Shown here in pieces: positions 48,401 to 60,673 of a DNA stretch of 64,000 nucleotides. The DNA lies in contig CM038908.1 in the NCBI GenBank assembly GCA_021904315.1, positions 15,892,501 to 15,956,500 on the forward strand. Direction: 5' to 3'. Under the pieces are notes generated by a model. It was not told the origin of the DNA. It worked only from the letters and a program-made list of their open reading frames with translations, and did not search any database. A program made the translations under genes and the position numbers. Each line of letters begins with the position of its first letter. Position 1 is the first letter of the stretch. This DNA is from Sphagnum magellanicum. Lineage: Eukaryota; Streptophyta; Sphagnopsida; Sphagnales; Sphagnaceae.

Positions 48401-51400
48401 TTTGTTGTTGTTTTGTTTTCTCTTTTGTTTTAAGGTGTTGTAAAGGGCCACATAAGAGCAATCTACCCATAGATCGTTATTCATGAAGTGATTACCAATT
48501 TTGTCCAGTTCTTGATTTCAAATTTCACCTTTTTTTTAGTTTTTTTTTGGTTTGTGATGGTACCTTTAGTTTGGTCTTGAGATTGGTTTTTTGGATTTTT
48601 AAAGCCTTTGGTTTTGATCATTTTCACAAAAACTTTAAACCTACTTCAATTTAAAACAAGGTTTGGTTCCATCTCCATTACACACAATTAAACATACAAA
48701 AAATTGTGTAATATTAATCATGTCAAACCAATCAAATGCAATAACTTGCCTAAAATGTAGGGTAAACCTTTTTTTTTATAATAAAATTATACTTTTGTAC
48801 CTAAATAACATGAACTTTTTTAAAATGTGGTAGCACCCCCATTCATGTTCTAGTTAAATTTTGAAAGTAGGTTGGTTATTTAGTTAGGTTCCAATGGTGA
48901 TTATGAGAAAACTTAGAACCTTTAGTTTGAAGACCTTGTAACCTAACCTATGACCTAGACCTTAACTTGTTGAAATCCAAGACTTGCGAACATTAGTAAT
49001 TACTATCAGCTAACAAAGCTAATAAAGGTGCAAAAAGGGAGTTTCCTTATGTGATGGTTAATTTGGATTACCACCTTATCTAACACCTATTGCAAACTTT
49101 TTTTTTTGGTATTATTACCTTCTGATCCTTAAGTATTGATAGGTTAGTAATAAATTACAATGCCCTTGAAAGAACCTCTTTTCCACCTACATAATTGTTC
49201 TCAACTTTTCAATATTGAAGTATTGATGGACAAATTAATTTTTCGCCGTTCAACATTTTAGGTAGGAAATTTCTGAAAAACATGGCATAACAAAAAAATT
49301 GCCAAACCTAAAAATTGATAGTATTCAATATTTATAGTTTCATTGAAGTAAGTGGATAGTCACATGGCAAATCTTGTGGGTAAGCTGTATTATTTTGCTC
49401 ATTATCATTTGGACTTTCTTTAATATTATTGTTCATTGTCACATGTAGATCAATTTGAGATTCAAGTTTTGAAGAGGGTGACATTGAATAGTTTGAGGCC
49501 TTGATCAATAATTTTTTTGAATACATGCCATGTTAGAATAAGATTTGTCATTGTGAGAAAATAACCACTTATAATTTATCACACTTTCATGTAAAAAATG
49601 TCAAGTAAGCTATCACTAATGATTACGGTAATGTGTGTCATGTCTTGATATATTAGCAAAACTTTGAGTGCTGACTATGTCAAAAATAATGTTGTTCAAA
49701 ACTTGATTTTGAAAAGAACATTTGGTTTTGGTTTGTACTTTAAAAAGAAAAAAAACCTTTCAATGTGGTGTTAAGAACAATTTTTTGAATTCATTAAACC
49801 TAATTTTTAAAAATTCCAAAAACATCGAAGGTTGGTTTGTTTTAAGATTGAGTTCAATTCCATCCACATTTCACTCAACTAAAATTAATAACTTGTTTAA
49901 AAGGGTATCCACATTCATGGAAGTGAGGTCTTGATGTAGGAGAAAATTTGGGAACAACATAGATGGAAAGTCTCATTTATTTTCCTTGGGGCAAGGAGGA
50001 AGGGGCCAATTTTTATGGTTTGTTTTTTTGGAGAGGGGGAATCAATGAATTGACAACAAGTTCAATAAAGGTGTAGGAAAATGGGAAAATTCATGGGGTC
50101 CTCTTGAATTCTTGGGCCACATATCAATAATTCATTGAACAAGTGTTAATTTTGTAAGTTAGAGTTACAAAAGAAGTTTGGTGACAACTTTTTTCTTGGG
50201 TGATGCAACATGCATCCAACACCATCACAATTTATCTCATAAGGTTTGTGCAAAGTTGTTTTGTCACAACCTAAAAACATGGTTGGGTTGTTGCATGTTT
50301 AGAGAACCTTATATTTATACAATTAAAGAACTGGTAGAAATGGATTTAATTCTTGTAGAATTGTTCCACGTTATTGTAACAACAAATTTGCATTTCACAT
50401 GTATACATTCACTATGTCTACCTTAATTTTCAACACATTTAACACTGCCATTCATTAAAACACCATATTCATAGTTATTTCATATAACCAAAATTTGCAT
50501 TTCAAAATACATTTTAAAAAGTCCAGAACAAGATTACAATTCATTTCATTATATTTTGATATTACAAAATATTCACACAGTAATATGAACATAATGTTCA
50601 CTGTAGAAGTTTGTGCTTCTTTGTATTACTACAAACATGAATCAAAATTACAACAAAATCTTATGTTTTTAAAAAATGAAATTAAACAAACCAAATAAAA
50701 TCTGTGGTGTATCAAAACAAAATTTGTGGTTTTTTGTTACAAAGTACATACAGCTCCTTTCACTCTTTCCCAAAATTGTGTCTAAGAATTAAAAATATCC
50801 TTTCTTCTTCCTAGAACTTTCTTTTTTGGGTAGTCCCAAGTTGCATAACCATGATTAAATAAACAACAAGAATTCAAAACTTCAAACTAACAATGTTCCA
50901 TGATTAGTCCTTATCCAAATGCCTTGTTCATCCAAACCATGTACTCATCCTACCCCCATTAATGAAAACCTAGACTTGTTTATAAAAGGGATTGCAACCC
51001 ATTTTAGGATTGTGTTTTAGTTTCAACAAAGACAATTTCACAAGAATGATTCGAATCTAGTTTCAACAAAGTTGCAAAACTCAAGTTCAAATATCCCAAA
51101 ACATAACTTAGAACTTCGACTTGACCTTGCCCAATACCTTGAACATGCTAATACTAGTGAAAACACAAAATACTTTCATTTCATTGTAAGTTATAGACCT
51201 TTTGAATTGACTTCGACATACATCTATAATTCATTATATAAATCTTCACTATTGATTATGCCAAAACTTGTCATTCCTTCATTGCTTTGACAAAACCTCA
51301 TTGTTAATTAAGGCAAACATGCAAAGGTTCATTAATGAAAATGGTAAAACACACAATATTTACATTTGTCACTAAAGATAATGGCAAAGCATGTAACACC

Positions 51401-52480
51401 ACTCATCTGTATATATACATATATTGTAAATGGTGAAAATGCCAGAGAACATTATGCTTTCACTTTGTTAATCTATTCTTAGCAATGAAAATGATTGAAG
51501 CATGCAATACTTAAATTTTGTGTTATTGTAATCTAAATGGAGAAATTATATTATATATGATGGAGAAATGTGCAATATTTGTGTCTAATCACTATACACA
51601 ATATAAACATCAAAATATTTCATGATGAAAACCAATGAGTTTGGACTAGTAAATTTGTGTAGGATGCAATGGTCTTCACAAGGCCTAGTAAAAACAACCC
51701 ACTCTAAACAATTACAATAAACCCCCTTGATAATCATGCCCATTTTAATCACATTCTTATTTCTATCACCCATTTTTTAGTCACCATTTGTTTTAATAAA
51801 AAACATCATTTGTTAGAATCACTATCACATTTGTCAGGAGCACAGAATATTTGCAAAGCTTTCTTTGTAAATGTGATTATAATAGGAGAAATCTAAAGCA
51901 AATATTAGGGTTTTGTAAATTGTAGTTTCCTTTGGCAATGTTAGTGTTGCTTTATGTCGAAGTTGTGCAAAACTAACAACAATGAATCCAGTTGAAAAGA
52001 AAAGAAAAGAAAGAACAATAATTTTTTTCATGTAAACAAGTAAAAGATATGCAAACTTGTCAAAAAAGCTAAAAATTCTTAATTAAAAAAAATCTAGTTG
52101 ACAAGATACACAAACTTAATAATTAAGGAGCTCAAACTCTATGTAAATCGTCATATTAAAACAAACAAAAATCACAACCTTTTTCAAGTCTAATAATGCA
52201 TAGTAGAGCCAAGAATAACCCATGGAGGAAATTTAAACAGTTGGCACCTTGATCTAGTGTAAAAGGCTGTTTTGTAACCTTTTTCCCCCTATAGTCACAA
52301 TCTTGTAAGGGTTTATATGAAATGTGACTATACATTTTTGAATCACAATTTATTAGTGTCACAAAAGGAGTGGTCATCAAGGGCATGATTATAAAGGGGA
52401 TTTACTGCAGATGCATGTTCATGCGGTAGAGGGCACTATTGTTCAGCATCAATGAATTATCAAGAGGAAAGTCAAATTAC
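45426..52480. other. long AT-rich spacer, no gene recognised
   Basis: No frame with a recognisable domain. The longest frames are under 85 codons. One dispersed repeat copy lies at 50198-50270. Part of this 7 kb is likely very old transposon sequence, but I cannot assign it. Confidence 0.35.
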
Positions 52481-52580
52481 TTTTTTTTTAAAAAGTACCA
52501 CAACCAAGTCTGAAAATCTGAACTCCCAACCTCACAACTTTGTGCCAACAAATGACTGTCCTAGTCATTAGATCACCATT
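52481..52580 (-). repeat. possible tRNA-derived SINE fragment with A tail
   Basis: Read on the minus strand: an A-box-like TGGTGATCTAATGACTAGGA (52578-52559), about 30 nt of linker, a B-box-like GGGAGTTCAGATT (52527-52515), then about 25 nt ending in an A9 tail (52489-52481). Spacing fits a tRNA head. A partial direct repeat of the head, CTAGTCATTAGAT (plus strand), occurs again at 52584. No convincing target duplication was found. Confidence 0.35.
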
Positions 52581-52590
52581 TCACTAGTCA

Positions 52591-53573
52591 TTAGATTACC
52601 ATTGTTTACTTCAAAACAAATGCATACCTTCTGCACTTAAATGCCAAAATTCTGAAATTTTAAAATGGAGCTGCCAGAACTATTCCGTTAGAAAAATTAA
52701 TTATTTTGACAGAGATTGCAAATTGTGAGTGCTGGGTACAGTAGCCAACACATTGGTGAAGGCAAATAAGAAATAAATTCAGAGGTATGAGGGCAAAGTG
52801 ATTAATTAGTAGGCACAACTTACATTATTCTATTGGATAGAAGGCAAAAGGTTGACATTGCAACAAAAGCAGCAACTAAAACTAAGCTAACCATCATGGT
52901 TGATGGTTGTCTATGGGACAGGAGCCCATTGGAAAAGTGGTTTCTTGTCTACCCACCATTTATCCCTTATTAGGTTGATGCTGGTTTCCTCTGTCCATCA
53001 TGTACACCACCACCCATCACTCATTAGTAGGTGCTCAATTGCCTCTGAACATTACCTTGCAGTGCAAAACAAACACTATAGGACTCCAGCCATGAGAACT
53101 GTCTGGAAACACGTAAATTTTCTCTGAAAATAGGGGGTTAGGGGACTCATCCTAAACCCTAAACCCTTGATGCCATGATCGGGAACAAAATTGAGAGGCT
53201 AACATAGTCTAAAAATCCCAAGATTCCTAACCACAGGTGTCAAATGGATGTTCCAATCCTAAAAGAGCAAGAACTACCTACCTGCACCTCACATCCGAAA
53301 CCACAGGTAGAAGTACTATGCATCAGAACCTACAAATATCCTTCAGGGGCAACATTTACCAGCCCTATGTTTGACTCTCAGTAACCATTTGGCCATAATT
53401 CTACAATTCAATAGTAGATGGGGATCCTTTCAGATGGTTGCAAATCCCTGTCTTTGTGCGGTTTTTTCTTTTGCAAAGCTGAGTGAATTTCTTAGATTTA
53501 ATTCTGCAGACATTGCAGGACAACACTTTTGTGTGAACAGCATAAAAGGCAGCACTGATATGAGATTCATGTC
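52591..53573. other. spacer downstream of PURH, includes its probable 3' UTR
   Basis: No gene seen. A telomere-like CCTAAACCCTAAACCC lies at 53151-53166. Confidence 0.4.
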
Positions 53574-56500
53574 TCAATGCCGGAAATGTCTGACTTCGGT
53601 GAAAACCATAGCAACTCCATACTTATTGCAGCAATCAATTGCATCCTTGTCACGCATGCTGCCGCCAGGTTGTGCTATAACCTTAACTCCAGCCTTGCAA
53701 GCATCTTCAACTGCATCGTTCCAGGCAAACGGGAAGAAAGCATCACTGGCCAGAGCAGCACCCTTTGCTTCCTCTCCAGCTTTCTCAAGGGCTATTTGCA
53801 AGCTCTTCACCCGATTGGGTTGCCCACTGCCCATTCCCAACATCCGATTATCCTGTCACAATAGCAAAACACTGACATGAGGACAACTGGTCTCTTTGTT
53901 TGTGCAATGTAGAAAGGGAACTCTTCAATGAAATACACTCAAATCCCCAAGTATCAGCTGTGAGAACAGACCTTGGCCACAACAATAGCATTACTCTTGA
54001 CATGCTTGCAGCAGAGCCATGCAAATTGTGCATCATCTACAAGCTCCAGAGAGGGTACTTTATCTGTAACAACCCTGAAACCGAGGTCATCAGGGGTGAG
54101 ATCATCAGAATCCTGAAGCAACCAACCACCACCAATTTGCCGCAAAGACCTCCGACCTGCTTTAGTTTGCTGGGCTTCCAGAATGCGCAAAGTCTTGGAT
54201 TTTCCCTTGAGGATCTGGAGTCCCTTCTCTGTATACTTGGGTGCTATCACAATTTCATAGAACATACGTGTCTCTCCATCTGCTGGACTCCGAAATTCAC
54301 GTATTTCACATGCCAGTGTCTCATCCACCTCCACATTGAATGCAACAATGCCGCCAAATGCGCTGACAGGGTCAGCCCTTACTGCTTGTTGATAGGCTTC
54401 CAGTAGCCCAGTGTTTGGACCAACAGAGGCAACCCCACAGGGGTTGGTGTGCTTGACAATCACGCATGTTGGGTTTGTGAATTCACATACACAGTTCCAA
54501 GCAGCATCTCCATCCAAGTAATTGTTGTATGACATCTCCTGCATGTCATAACAGGATGTTCTAAATGAAATCATCCTTTTTTCGAACTCAAAGAAAAAAA
54601 AGTTTCAAAATATGATTTCACCAAAGAAATATCAGACATTGAAAAACACACCTTTGGCACAGATGACCTAAACTCAAACATCTGATGCCACCAGCAGAAG
54701 GTCATATACCTTGCCATGGTGCTGGACAGCTGTAGCAATACCTCCTGTCCCCACTTCAGACAATGACTTGTCCTCATAAAAGGCTGCCCGTTGGTGTGGA
54801 TTTTCACCATATCTCAATGGTGACTTCAGAGAGAGAGATAATGACAGGCTTGGAGGGAACTCATGCCTGCCTGATGCATCTGCAGCCACAACAAACAAGA
54901 TGATCAAATGACCAAAAAGACCCAACCTTGTCTTTAATGTGATGGCACAATAATGGGTGTGATTGAGTCTGTTCACAATCTCCCATGTTGCAATAGCTAA
55001 ACTGTCTCCCACACATATTCGGTAGAGATGTCTACAGTAGACATAATTAGCACAGGAGAGGTTTGCATACACTACCTTTATCACTTGTGTTCTTCCAAAA
55101 CCACTCGGCCACAGCGGAGTCATAGGAGGACACATGCTGGAATGCCTTCCATGCCAGCCTCCTGCGAAAGGAATAGCTATCACCCTTGCACTTCAAACTC
55201 TCTAGGAGTGCTGGGTAATCAGCTGGGTCTACCACCACTAACACATCCTTGTGATTCTGTAAATACCCCTTGAAAAACCCCACAGACTTAGATATCTGAT
55301 ACTTGTTTCAAGTTAAAGTTAAGGCCATCATTACATATAAAACACAAGTCTCTTGTGATCAGTATTCAAGACCCAGAATCATATCCACATCACCAATATA
55401 CTCCTTTGTACAACAAATAACTCTCACAAGAATTGAGAAATCTCTGTACTCATGATTAAGAAAGCCAGAACAAGGTTAAAAATTTTCCTTCAAGTCAATG
55501 AAAGACTTCCAGATAAGAACTTCAGAATTTGGAACAAAGAAAAACACAGAAGGGTAGAACTTAAAACAAATAACAATAAGACCAGCAGTATGAACACAAA
55601 AGCAACAGTCTCGCTTCTTGTTCAGGGACCATCAACAGTGCTGTGTATAATAGTGAATTTTTTTATCAGAACTTAGCCACTGACTTGGTCAGCTCCCAAC
55701 AGTGGGTATAGGCCAGAAAAACCAGTAGCCTGCCTTACTGAGTTTCTGTTGCAAGTCTGGAAGCAACCAGAAACTCAGCCATGATACTGGCTAGCAACTA
55801 ACACCAAAGAAGGGGAGAAAATGTAGAGAAAAGAAAAGGTGAAAAGAACCCTAAAAAAAAGAGTACACATAATAAGAAAAAAAAAACAGACAACAGAGGA
55901 AAAACAGATGAGGACCAAGTGGGCTTCCAAAAGCTTCCCACTTACAACACTCTAAACAAAATCATCCAGAAGACTCCAAATGCTGAAATTCCAAAAGGAA
56001 ATTTCTCTTTATTGAGAAACCCTCTAGTCCTTTTTAACAGAATCTTTAGAGGGTAGTCTTCTTTATTCTTCTGAATATCTTTCGTAAGAATAGAGAAAAC
56101 TCCATTCTCACAATGAAGAAGAAACAGCAAGGTTAGCACTTCCTCAGGAAGCCACAGAAAGAACCAAACTAGGGAAAACAAAAACAAACAAAAAACAAAA
56201 AACACATGCCGGTATGAAAAAAAGTGCCAGTCTCACACCTATTCAGGGACCATCAACAGCAGTATGTATGATAGTGACTTAACTACCACAACTTCCCCAC
56301 TGACTTCATCAGCTTCCTACAGTGGGTAAAGGCCGGTGACAAGCATCGAACTGGGTTTCTGCTGCAATTCTGGAAGCAACAGGAAGACTCAGCCATACTA
56401 CTGGCTAGCAACAGACCACAACAACAATGACCAGACAAAGAAACAAAGAATGACAGAAAGGGAAAAGAAATACTAAAGGAAAGGACAAACAGGGAAAGAC

Positions 56501-58565
56501 TAGGAACACTGAAGGATAGACTGACCATCTGAGAAACAATGAAAACTTTAGAACTACAAAGCCTCAAGAATCTGTAAAACTGACTATTGATAACACCCAA
56601 CTTAGGAGTAATAGCCCTGTACAAAGGACAAGTGGAAGTTTCTTGATCAGAAAATGCTAGTTCCATCAGCCCACAAAGTTGCATGAAGTTCAAAGAGCAG
56701 TGAAATGTTGCCCTAAAAGGCTCAGAGGTGTAAAGAAAAAATTCCATTGGCAGATTGCCTCATCTTCGGGAAAAACGCCTCATCATAGTCTTTAGTGAGC
56801 TTCACCACCCCACAGACTAAATATTTACAGCTCCAAGTACTGGCTTACAAAGTATAGATATCATGCACAGAAGGACTAAGCAGGAAATTTTTTTAAGCAG
56901 CTACATTGGATCGAGGATAATCCCTACCTTACCTTAGCAGCCGCCCTGATCATAGCTGGACCTCCAATGTCAATATTCTCCACCCCTTTCTCAAAACTTG
57001 TTCCTCCTGGTGCTGTGACTGTGCTGTAAAATGGGTACAGGTTAACCACCACCACATCGATCAATCCTGCCAACCAAGAAGCAACATTCTTAGATGTAAA
57101 CTTGCTGATAACTACTTCAATACTCAGAATCACCGAGGTCATCTTGTGCTGCTCCCATTGCCCCCACCCACCACACATTGAAGAGTGATTTCAAAGATTG
57201 ATATCAGTTACAAATGCCTGTGGTAAACGCCAATGTCCCGCTGAAACCTTGAACCAACTAAGGAAGCACATGGTCCACAGCCAAATCTCACCAATTCCAT
57301 GTTGCTGAAGTGCATCAATGTGGGGATGCAAGTCTCGTCTAGCCAGAATACCTCCATGCACTGCTGGGTGTAGTGTCTTGACACGGCCGTCCAACTAGCA
57401 ACCAACCAGCCATAACCAAACAATGAGACAAAAGACAAGTAAACTAGCATATCAACCAAAAGAATTGCGCAGTGTCAACACTCCTGAACATCCTGCCTCT
57501 AGCTGCAATGCCCAAAAAACCCATCTGCAATCCACAACAAATGCATGCCCTGCAAGGTATCCTCAAGTACAACACCACGATCATGTTCACAATCCAATGA
57601 TGAAGCTGTGATGTCAGTCAGGTTGGCACATTGAAGAGTCATATGAAATCAGACCATTGAGAATGAATGCATGGTAGCATGCCTCACCATCTCAGGAAAG
57701 GACGTCAGCTGCTCAACAGGTGTGACCTCATATCCTGCCTGCTGCAATGTTGATGCTGTACCACCTGTCGAGATGAGCTTAAACCTGGGCAGGAGTGCAC
57801 GAGCATTTCCAATTAAGTTCAAGTCAAAAAAGTTCCGCCTCAAATCATGAATTGGGTACTTGAAACAGGAGATACAACAGCTATAGACAATACGGAAAAC
57901 TCTGAAGACATACTTCCGCATTGAGTTTCACGTCAAACAATAAAGAAACACAAGAAACAAAAACCCTATTGTACCCGAGATCAACGAGACCTTTCGCCAG
58001 AAAACCAACGTCGCGTTTATCTGAGAGGGATATGAGCGCCTGCTGCTTAGGTCCTGCAACTTCAACCAGCGAAATTCGTTGAAAAAGGAAAAAACCCATA
58101 ACGTCGTCACATGCACTTGGCACCGGAGGTCGAAGAAGAAGAAGAAGAAGAAGAAGAAGAAGAAGAAGACGAAGCAATTCCAAACGCTGGAGATATAACA
58201 AAACCCAAGCCAAATAAGCAAACCCAAAACCCATTCTTACTTTGGTGCGGCGAAACGACGGTAGACTCCGTAGTCGTCGGAGACACATCAGCTGCAGCCG
58301 ACATGGCTCTGGAGCTCCAAACTCTCGAACAGAGCTGCTCCTGCTGCTGCTGTTGCCGCCTGCTTCCAAGCGAAGAAACTCCCCGTGCACTGTTGAATTG
58401 AAGATATGGGTGACACAAAGAAGAAGAAGAAGAAGAAGAAGAAGACGAGTACAATGGTAATACACTGGACAAGGAGCCACAGCGCGAAGGCGAGAAGAAA
58501 CAAGAAGAAGAATAGCAGGAGGAGAAAGCCACAAGAGATTGGGAAGCAGGCGCGGCCATCGCCAT
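53574..58565 (-). CDS. bifunctional purine biosynthesis protein PURH (AICAR transformylase / IMP cyclohydrolase)
   Basis: Nine exons on the minus strand: 58565-58241, 58053-57975, 57784-57688, 57394-57292, 57066-56933, 55256-55076, 54879-54710, 54538-53972 and 53852-53574. All borders are GT-AG and phases join to 644 residues (Arabidopsis about 596). It performs the last two steps of IMP synthesis, expected in plastids. Residues 1 to about 105 are Ser/Ala-rich, with a Ser run, like a transit peptide. The IMP cyclohydrolase half has [30 protein letters not shown] (Lys173), NLYPF (Tyr212) and [20 protein letters not shown]. The transformylase half has [25 protein letters not shown] with the catalytic Lys392-His393 pair, [57 protein letters not shown] and the terminal RHFRH. 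The ATG chosen is the first after an in-frame stop; a second ATG lies two codons on. Intact. Confidence 0.96.
55589..56425. repeat. direct repeat pair in PURH intron 5 (55589-55805 and 56212-56425)
   Basis: Two diverged copies about 210 bp long, about 620 bp apart, share TTCAGGGACCATCAACAG, an ACAGTGGGTAWAGGCC block, TCTGGAAGCAAC and ACTGGCTAGCAAC. They occupy the largest intron (55257-56932). Could be two copies of one short element or the ends of a small one. Confidence 0.75.
58132..58169. repeat. (GAA)n microsatellite in PURH intron 1
   Basis: About twelve uninterrupted GAA triplets (TTC on the gene's strand) inside the intron between exons 1 and 2. Read through from exon 1 it would encode a Ser run, because the intron happens to stay open for this stretch. 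Confidence 0.9.
58418..58445. repeat. (GAA)n run coding the Ser tract of the PURH transit peptide
   Basis: Triplets here lie in exon 1 and encode about ten consecutive Ser residues in the presumed transit peptide, a site prone to length change without frame shift. Confidence 0.85.
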
Positions 58566-58634
58566 GGCTGCTGTTGCTGCAGCGCCAGTCACAGAGAGTT
58601 ACAACTGCAGAGAGGCCAGTCAAAGGCAGGAATA

Positions 58635-58643
58635 TTAGGGTTT
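58635..58643 (-). promoter_or_regulatory. telo-box AAACCCTAA upstream of PURH
   Basis: A perfect telo-box on the gene's strand, 70 bp upstream of the start codon. Telo-boxes near the start are common in plant genes for ribosome and nucleotide metabolism that are active in dividing tissue. Role here inferred. Confidence 0.5.
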
Positions 58644-59980
58644 GCGGCTTCTTCTTCTACAGAACAGGTGCATTCCACATGTCTGTAATGTCAAGTCCAC
58701 AGACCGACCAACAAATTCCAGTCGGGGCAGTTTAGCTAAATTTTAAATTGATAACCATTTTTTGGGGGTTTTGAGTACGTAGTAATAATAATTATAAGGA
58801 TGGTTTTCCTTCCAAGAAGGAAAATGCAGGCTATACCATAGTCATTTTTTATTTTATTTTTTATTTTTTTTAAATCTAAAAAATAATTTGAGTTTGAACT
58901 GAATTCCAAGTTAACTGAATTGCATTTCAGTTCAATTGAATTGAATTAAATTACAATTAGATTAAAATTTAATTGTGTTGAATTCAAATTCAATTGAAGA
59001 GAAATAAGATACAAGTTAGTGGAGAAAGTATTGAAATTTTGCTTGCAAATATTGTCTTGATTTTTTATATTAAAGAGTACTCAAATTCAAAAAACACCTT
59101 TCCATGCCTCTTTACTTGAGAATAGGTTAAATAAGTTTTAATTTGGAATTGTCCAATTGATGACTTACATCTTATGAAACCTAAAGTTGTTCTATATAAA
59201 CCAACTTCCATGAATCATTGTCACTGCAATTAATTTAGATGATTGTCAAAAATAAAATGTTTTTAAATATTTCAAAAGATTCTTTATTTTCATTCACGAA
59301 AATTCTATCTAAAATATATATATTTGAAAATTTTAATGTTCTACAAATAATATAATGAATGTTGAAGATGCCAAGGTATTATAAAATATGACAAACCAAA
59401 TGAAACAATATCACATACTTGATGATTTATGGGTTAGCTCATTTAGGTATATAAGTCAATCATAAATATTCAAATTTAATTTTCTATGGTCTTTTAAATA
59501 CAAAGTGGAATTTATTTATGAATAATTTGCTTGTTCATTCTGTGAACTTTTGACTTACACCCACCATTCATTTAATTTACCTGTTGTAAATATTTGAATT
59601 TAAATGGAGTTTTAAAACAAGGGTGGGTAAAGTTTGAATAATTAGGGTTTTTTTTTTGTTACCTTGAGTTGTAAAGAAACTTCGTGCCTTGCGAGTTTCT
59701 TCTGTTGTCTTTTCTTTGTGTTTTTTATTTTCATTGTTAAACAACATTCACATCTTTGGCCTTGCTTCCTTCATTTTTCTCACTTTTGATCATTTTGCTT
59801 CCCAACTATCTATCGTTATGCATCTATTTGTTTAGCCCACATGCGTGCTGCTTGATCCCCTTTCAGCTTGCCCTTTGATTTTTCCCTCTTTTGGTTTTTG
59901 TTGCCTTTTACGACATTAGAGTTTTAGGGGCCCCTTTTGGTTCCGTATCATTATTCTCTTCCTTTTTGTAAGACATTTTA
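58644..59980. other. PURH upstream region and AT-rich spacer
   Basis: No gene seen. Contains a T-rich tract near 58848-58875 and an AATTGAATT/AATTCAATT-rich palindromic stretch at 58900-58995. Confidence 0.35.
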
Positions 59981-60673
59981 GATGAGGATGTTCACCATGC
60001 CGATATGCTTCTAGAGTTAGGGGACATTCAAATTGCTTTAGGGATTTTATATCGGTGTTTTATGTAGAGGTCTCCTTATTTGCTTCATGTGTTCTTGCCC
60101 CTCCCAAGTTTTCAATGCCTACTTGCATCTTTTGATTCAACCCTCATGCAAGTTTTTGAAAGACTTTTAAGCCCAAGTTCTTTCAAGTGTCCAAAAGCCC
60201 CTTTGGCGTGTCAGTAGGTTTTGTTCCCCAGTTTTAGTGACGGGAGTGGCCTCATTTTTGTAGAGACCATTGCACTAGTGACTTATTTGGGGAGTTGAAT
60301 GTTAGTAGCATTAGTCATTGCTTCTAGATTTTTGTTGGATTTGCGCCCTTTCTTTTTGGAGGCTATTAAGTTGATCAATTTAGGTTCGCTCCCCTTCCAA
60401 GCACATTTGAACTTGTTTTGAAAGCTTCTTCCCCCAATAACAACATCATGTTTACCCCCCTTTGAGCAACTTACAAAGAGGGGAATAAATCAACTTCAAG
60501 AGACCATTTTAGAGAGATTCCATGACCATTCCTTTTCTAGCATCATCTTTGACATGTCTTTTAACAGTTACCCAACAGACATGTTTCTTCCTCTTACTAT
60601 AGAGGTTTTGGGTGTCCTCATCAATAGACCGACAACTTTTTTCATTGATGTGCTAACATGGCATGGACAATAA
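59981..60673 (+). pseudogene. weak candidate: decayed reading frame of unknown origin
   Basis: One frame runs 230 codons with only four internal stops (two TAG, two TGA) before TAA at 60671. Its last 75 codons are uninterrupted, including RGINQLQETILERFHDHS and IEVLGVLINRPTTFF. I do not recognise the family. The strand is T-rich and A-poor, which by itself lowers stop frequency, so a non-coding origin is quite possible. Confidence 0.25.

Noticed and set aside
58107..58592. Single-exon 161-residue Ser-rich protein
   Set aside because: This is PURH exon 1 read into intron 1; the GTAAGA donor at 58240 and conserved downstream exons show it is part of PURH.
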